Of a stretch of 9,650 nucleotides of DNA, positions 6,366-9,650 are shown one piece after another. A program made the translations under genes and the position numbers. The stretch is from an uncultured Collinsella sp. (lineage in GTDB: Bacteria; Actinomycetota; Coriobacteriia; Coriobacteriales; Coriobacteriaceae), in contig CAADUS010000150.1 of assembly GCA_900752275.1 (NCBI GenBank), positions 1-9,650 on the forward strand, read 5' to 3'. Numbering within the stretch: position 1 is the first letter of the stretch; every line of letters starts with the position of its first letter. The notes beneath the pieces were generated by a model that saw nothing but the letters and a program-made list of their open reading frames with translations, was not told the DNA's origin and searched no databases.

Positions 6366-7301
6366 ATGCAGGAAACTGATTCTCAGTCTCAGGAGCAGGC
6401 TACCGCCACCAAGGCCGCATCTGCTCCCGCCAAGTCCCGCACGCTGTGGGGCGACGCTTTTAAGCGTCTTCGTAAGAACAAGCTCGCCGTTATCGGTGTC
6501 TGCTGGATCATCATCGTCGTTGTGGTTGCCCTGACCGCAGATCTGTGGGCTAAGCCCTGGCTCGGTTCCCCGACGGCTTCCGACTCGACCACCATGGCCG
6601 AGACGTCGCTGCTGGCTCCGTGTGCAGAGCACCCGTTTGGCACCGACGCCCTTGGTCGTGACATTCTCGTTCGCGTTATCTACGGTGCGCGCGTTTCGCT
6701 GTCCGTCGGCATTATGGCCACCGCGATCTCCACGCTGATTGGTCTGGTCATGGGTGCTCTGGCCGGTTTCTACGGTGGCATCTGGGATACGATCATCATG
6801 CGCTGTGCGGACATTTTCCTGGCGTTCCCGTACGTGCTGTTCGTTGTCGCCATGATCGCCGTTATCGGCCGTGGTCTTCAGAACGTCTTTATCGCCATCG
6901 GTATTCTCGGCTGGCCTTCGATTGCGCGCGTCTTCCGCTCTGCGATTTTGACCGTCAAAGAAAACGACTATGTTGATGCTGCGCGCGCGATGGGTGCATC
7001 TGATGCTCGTATCGTCGTGCGTCACATCTTCCCGAACTCCGTCGCCTCCATCGTGGTCTACGCGACCATGAACATTGGTGGCGCCATTCTGACCGAGTCC
7101 GCTCTGTCCTTCCTCGGCATGGGCGTTATTCCGCCTACGCCTTCGTGGGGCTCCATGATTCAGGACGGTCAGCAGTATCTTCTGACCGCTCCCTGGATGA
7201 TGATCATGCCCGGTCTGGCAATTCTCTCGACGGTGCTCGCCTTCACCCTGTTGGGTGATGGTCTGCGCGACGCCCTCGACGTCAAGATGAAGGACGCATA
7301 A
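6366..7301 (+). CDS. oppC: Peptide ABC transporter permease (OppC/DppC type)
   Basis: This is the second permease subunit, pairing with OppB in the membrane. The 311 residues start with a Gln/Ala/Ser-rich cytoplasmic tail. The OppC N-terminal signature follows (FKRLRKNKLAVIG and a first membrane segment at about 40-60). Next comes the external HPFGTDALGRDI motif (89-100), then further membrane segments. The coupling loop at about 205-228 contains AARAMGASDARIVVRHIFPN, and the family-typical ALSFLGMGVIPPTPSWGSM follows (246-264). The C-terminus has the usual LLGDGLRDALD motif. ATG 6366 is preceded by GGGAGG (6352-6357) at 8 bases and lies 14 bases after oppB. A 2-base gap to oppD indicates translational coupling. 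There are no disruptions. Assignment to the OppC/DppC class is secure; exact substrate is not. Confidence 0.95.
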   Translation: MQETDSQSQEQATATKAASAPAKSRTLWGDAFKRLRKNKLAVIGVCWIIIVVVVALTADLWAKPWLGSPTASDSTTMAETSLLAPCAEHPFGTDALGRDILVRVIYGARVSLSVGIMATAISTLIGLVMGALAGFYGGIWDTIIMRCADIFLAFPYVLFVVAMIAVIGRGLQNVFIAIGILGWPSIARVFRSAILTVKENDYVDAARAMGASDARIVVRHIFPNSVASIVVYATMNIGGAILTESALSFLGMGVIPPTPSWGSMIQDGQQYLLTAPWMMIMPGLAILSTVLAFTLLGDGLRDALDVKMKDA

Positions 7302-7303
7302 GG

Positions 7304-8395
7304 ATGAAGAAGAACAAGAACTATGTGGACCTGAAGGACCAGCCGGTTCCTGAGGGCCAGCATCTGCTCGAGGTCGATGACCTTAAGATGTATTTCCACA
7401 CCGAGGATGGCGTTGTTCGCGCTGTCGACGGTGTCTCCTACACGCTCGATCGCGGCGAGACCCTGGGCGTCGTCGGTGAGTCCGGCTCCGGTAAGTCCGT
7501 GACCGCCATGACCATCATGGGCCTTATCTCGATGCCTCCGGGAAAGATTGAGGGCGGTGACGTTCGCTATCGCGGTCGCTCCATCCTCGAAATGACCGAG
7601 GAAGAGATGCAGCACATTCGCGGTAACGACATCGCGATGATCTTCCAGGATCCTATGACCTCCTTGAACCCGGTCTATAAGATTGGCAAGCAGGTGGGCG
7701 AGGGTCTTCGTCTGCACTGTGGCTACTCCAAGCAGGAGGCGCTCAAGCGCGCTACCGAGCTTTTGGACCTCGTGGGTATCCCCGAGCCCGAGAAGCGCGT
7801 CAATGAGTATCCGCACCAGTTCTCCGGCGGTATGCGTCAGCGTGTCATGATCGCTATGGCTCTTGCCTGCGATCCCGATATTCTGATTGCCGACGAGCCC
7901 ACGACTGCCCTGGACGTTACCATTCAGGCTCAGATTATCGAGCTCATGCAGGAAATGCAGGAGAAGAACGGCAACGCCATCATCATGATTACCCATGACC
8001 TGGGCGTCGTCGCCGACATGGCCGACAAGATCATGGTTATGTACGCCGGCCGTCCCGTTGAGTTCGGTACTGCTGAGGAAATCTTCTACGAGAGCCGCCA
8101 CCCCTACACCTGGGGTCTTATCCGCTCCATCCCGGAGCAGGCCATCGAAGAGAAGAAGCCGCTTACGCCGATTCACGGCAACCCGCCTTCGCTCATGAAC
8201 CTGCCCGAGGGCTGCGTGTTCTCGCCTCGTTGTCCCTATGCGACCGATAAGTGCCGCAAGCAGCGCCCCGAGCGCGTTGTCACCGAGTCTGGTCATTACT
8301 CTGCGTGCCACTACTCCGGTGACCCCGAGTTTCTCATGAACGCTCCTGAGACGTCCCGTACGCGCAAGGATTCCAAGAAGGGAGGCGAGGCGTAA
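7304..8395 (+). CDS. oppD: Peptide ABC transporter ATP-binding protein OppD type
   Basis: This is one of two ATPase subunits powering the importer from the cytoplasmic face. The 363 residues contain Walker A GESGSGKS (58-65), Q-loop Q115 in IFQDPMTSLNP, signature FSGGMRQRV from 173, Walker B with E198 in ILIADEPTTALD, and switch H231 in ITHDLGVV. The C-terminal oligopeptide/dipeptide extension follows, with cysteines C304, C310, C317 and C335 (C-x5-C-x6-C-x17-C). The FSGGMRQRV form of the signature, rather than FSGGQRQRV, is typical of OppD/DppD. ATG 7304 is 2 bases after oppC; AAGGA (7290-7294) lies 9 bases upstream inside oppC. It is somewhat longer than the E. coli homologue (about 337), mainly at the N-terminus. 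The TAATG junction with oppF overlaps by one base. Confidence 0.96.
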   Translation: MKKNKNYVDLKDQPVPEGQHLLEVDDLKMYFHTEDGVVRAVDGVSYTLDRGETLGVVGESGSGKSVTAMTIMGLISMPPGKIEGGDVRYRGRSILEMTEEEMQHIRGNDIAMIFQDPMTSLNPVYKIGKQVGEGLRLHCGYSKQEALKRATELLDLVGIPEPEKRVNEYPHQFSGGMRQRVMIAMALACDPDILIADEPTTALDVTIQAQIIELMQEMQEKNGNAIIMITHDLGVVADMADKIMVMYAGRPVEFGTAEEIFYESRHPYTWGLIRSIPEQAIEEKKPLTPIHGNPPSLMNLPEGCVFSPRCPYATDKCRKQRPERVVTESGHYSACHYSGDPEFLMNAPETSRTRKDSKKGGEA

Positions 8396-9423
8396 TGGCA
8401 GATACCAACGAGCGTACTCCGTTGCTGAAGGTCGAGCACCTCTCTAAGGAGTTCCCCGCTGAGTCCGGCATGTTCGCCAAGCGTTTTTCCAAGCGTGTCG
8501 TCTCTGCAGTGAATGACATTTCGTTCGAGATTTATCCGGGCGAGACCTTTGGCCTGGTCGGCGAGTCTGGTTGCGGTAAGTCCACGACGGGTCGCACCAT
8601 CATGCGCTTGACCAAGCCGACCGCCGGTAAGGTGTTCTTCCAGGGCAAAGATGTTGCCGAGATGAGCAAGCATGAGATCAAGGACATGCGTCGCGAGATG
8701 CAGTTCATCTTCCAGGACCCCTATGCTTCGCTGAACCCCCGTATGACCATCGGCGAGATCGTCTCCGAGCCCATGACCATTCACGGCGTGGGCACCAAGG
8801 AGGAGCGTATTGAGCGTGTCCGCGAGCTGCTGGACGTCGTCGGTCTGAACCCCGAGCACATCAACCGCTATCCGCACGAGTTCTCGGGCGGTCAGCGTCA
8901 GCGTGTCGGCATTGCCCGCGCGTTCGCTCTGAAGCCCAAGCTGATCATCTGCGACGAGCCTGTCTCTGCACTTGACGTTTCCATTCAGGCCCAGGTTTTG
9001 AACCTGCTAAAGGAGCTTCAGGATAAGTTCGGTACGGCTTATCTCTTCATTGCTCACGACCTCTCTGTCGTACAGCATATCTCCGACCGTGTTGCCGTTA
9101 TGTATCTGGGTAAGATGGTCGAGGTTTCGGACTGGAAGACGCTCTACAGCGAGCCTCACCATCCGTACACGCAGTCGCTGCTGTCTGCCGTGCCGGTGCC
9201 CGATCCTGATATCCAGAAGACCCGCAAGCGCATCATCCTCGCCGGCGATCCGCCGTCGCCGCTGGATCCGCCGACCGGCTGCCGTTTCCACACGCGCTGC
9301 CCGATCGCGCAGGGCATCTGCTCCGAGAAGCTTCCCGAGTTTAAGGAAGTTGCCCCGGGCCACTGCTGCGCCTGCCACTTCGCCGAGCCGTTCCCGATTA
9401 AGGAATCGCACATCGACCTGTAG
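8395..9423 (+). CDS. oppF: Peptide ABC transporter ATP-binding protein OppF type
   Basis: This is the partner ATPase forming a heterodimer with OppD. The 342 residues show Walker A GESGCGKS (56-63), Q-loop Q107 in IFQDPYASLNP, signature FSGGQRQRV from 163, Walker B with E188 in LIICDEPVSALD, and switch H221 in IAHDLSVV. The C-terminal extension has C296, C302, C309 and C327 with exactly the same spacing as OppD, plus C324 and C325. The N-terminal segment SGMFAKRFSKRVVSAVNDI is the OppF/DppF pattern. The start overlaps the oppD stop by one base (TAATG at 8393-8397), and AAGGGAGG (8378-8385) sits 9 bases upstream. It is the last gene of the operon; the large palindrome begins 16 bases after its TAG. 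Confidence 0.96.
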   Translation: MADTNERTPLLKVEHLSKEFPAESGMFAKRFSKRVVSAVNDISFEIYPGETFGLVGESGCGKSTTGRTIMRLTKPTAGKVFFQGKDVAEMSKHEIKDMRREMQFIFQDPYASLNPRMTIGEIVSEPMTIHGVGTKEERIERVRELLDVVGLNPEHINRYPHEFSGGQRQRVGIARAFALKPKLIICDEPVSALDVSIQAQVLNLLKELQDKFGTAYLFIAHDLSVVQHISDRVAVMYLGKMVEVSDWKTLYSEPHHPYTQSLLSAVPVPDPDIQKTRKRIILAGDPPSPLDPPTGCRFHTRCPIAQGICSEKLPEFKEVAPGHCCACHFAEPFPIKESHIDL

Positions 9424-9439
9424 TCGGTTGTTCTCGTCC

Positions 9440-9564
9440 GGGCCCGCCCTGTTGTTACTTTTCAGAACGTCCTCGGACATGTCGGAAGCCCCGCTGCGCG
9501 CTACGCGCTGCGGGGCTTCCTCCGTCCTGCGGGATGTTCTGAAAAGTAACAACAGGGCGGGCCC
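9440..9564. repeat. 125-base co-centred palindrome, MITE-like or long 3'-end hairpin
   Basis: A 29-base arm (9440-9468, beginning GGGCCCGCCCTGTTGTTACT) is perfectly complementary to 9536-9564. In RNA the pairing continues for 5 more pairs (9469-9473 with 9531-9535, two of them G-U). GGAC (9475-9478) pairs with GTCC (9524-9527). The core pairs 11 bp (9484-9494 with 9510-9520), then a T-T mismatch and 5 more pairs around loop CTA (9501-9503). The outer arms and the core share one centre, base 9502. No T tract follows and no flanking target duplication is evident. It could be a transposase-less palindromic repeat, a transcript-end stabiliser or a weak bidirectional terminator. The pairing is directly seen; the class is inferred. 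Confidence 0.85.
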
Positions 9565-9596
9565 TGCGGTAACTCGGCAGGGGGAGTGCGATTCCC

Positions 9597-9606
9597 TGAG
9601 CGCTCA
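9597..9606. repeat. 10-base perfect palindrome
   Basis: TGAGCGCTCA reads the same on both strands and stands just before an AT-rich patch (9607-9628) in otherwise GC-rich sequence. It might be a protein-binding site or promoter-proximal element for a gene beyond the window. A 10-base palindrome can also occur by chance. Confidence 0.25.
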
Positions 9607-9634
9607 CTTAAATTAATGAGAAATTAAGCGAGGC

Positions 9635-9650
9635 CGGAGCCTTAGCTCCG
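9635..9650 (+). terminator. Hairpin cut by the window end, possible terminator
   Basis: CGGAGC (9635-9640) pairs with GCTCCG (9645-9650) around loop CTTA, and the stem may continue past the window. If a T run follows base 9650, this would be an intrinsic terminator for the opp operon. No T run precedes it on the opposite strand close enough to serve a convergent gene. Only the 6-bp stem is seen. Confidence 0.35.

Noticed and set aside
9440..9564. Insertion sequence with transposase
   Set aside because: There is no transposase gene between or near the arms, and no clear target-site duplication. Only a non-coding palindrome can be supported.
9007..9616. Open frames on both strands running through the 3' end of oppF and the large palindrome
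   Set aside because: They overlap oppF out of frame, and the similar peptides from both strands are an effect of the palindrome's symmetry. No credible start or ribosome site was seen.
1..9650. CRISPR array, phage or defence module
   Set aside because: There are no regularly spaced direct repeats, and all nine genes are glycolytic, secretion or transport genes with uniform codon use and no sign of recent transfer.

Overview
The window is about 60% GC and carries nine genes, all on the + strand, with no mobile-element gene, tRNA, rRNA or CRISPR array. Gene content and codon use (almost exclusively GAG, AAG, GTC and CTC-type codons, with TTA, CTA and TCA very rare) suggest a high-GC Gram-positive bacterium. 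The glycolytic cluster next to secG, a lipoprotein with a Tat-like signal, and the overall protein style fit a gut coriobacterium such as Collinsella or a close relative. That assignment is a judgement from sequence style, not a database match.

Region 1 (1-2830) is the 3' part of a glycolytic operon: the C-terminal domain of phosphoglycerate kinase (pgk, cut by the window edge), triosephosphate isomerase (tpiA) and cofactor-independent phosphoglycerate mutase (gpmI). The genes overlap or nearly touch, and the operon ends in two consecutive hairpins, the second a textbook intrinsic terminator. Region 2 (2831-3240) is a monocistronic secG with its own probable promoter and a perfect 13-bp-stem terminator.

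Region 3 (3241-9423) is a complete peptide ABC importer operon. A roughly 240-base leader rich in inverted repeats precedes oppA, a lipoprotein binding protein with an apparent twin-arginine signal. After oppA comes a 156-base spacer with a 10-bp hairpin that could reduce read-through. The permeases oppB and oppC and the ATPases oppD and oppF follow tightly coupled. OppA would capture peptides outside the cell, OppB and OppC form the channel, and OppD and OppF power transport.

Region 4 (9424-9650) is intergenic. It is dominated by a 125-base co-centred palindrome (9440-9564) with perfect 29-base arms and a GC-rich central hairpin. It looks like a non-coding palindromic repeat or MITE-like element, or an unusually long 3'-end structure for the opp mRNA. 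It is the least explained item here. The window ends inside another hairpin that may be a terminator.

Most of the window is ordinary housekeeping and transport. I see no convincing new multi-gene system. The points worth following up are the terminal palindrome, the Tat-type OppA signal, the oppA leader and the oppA-oppB hairpin.
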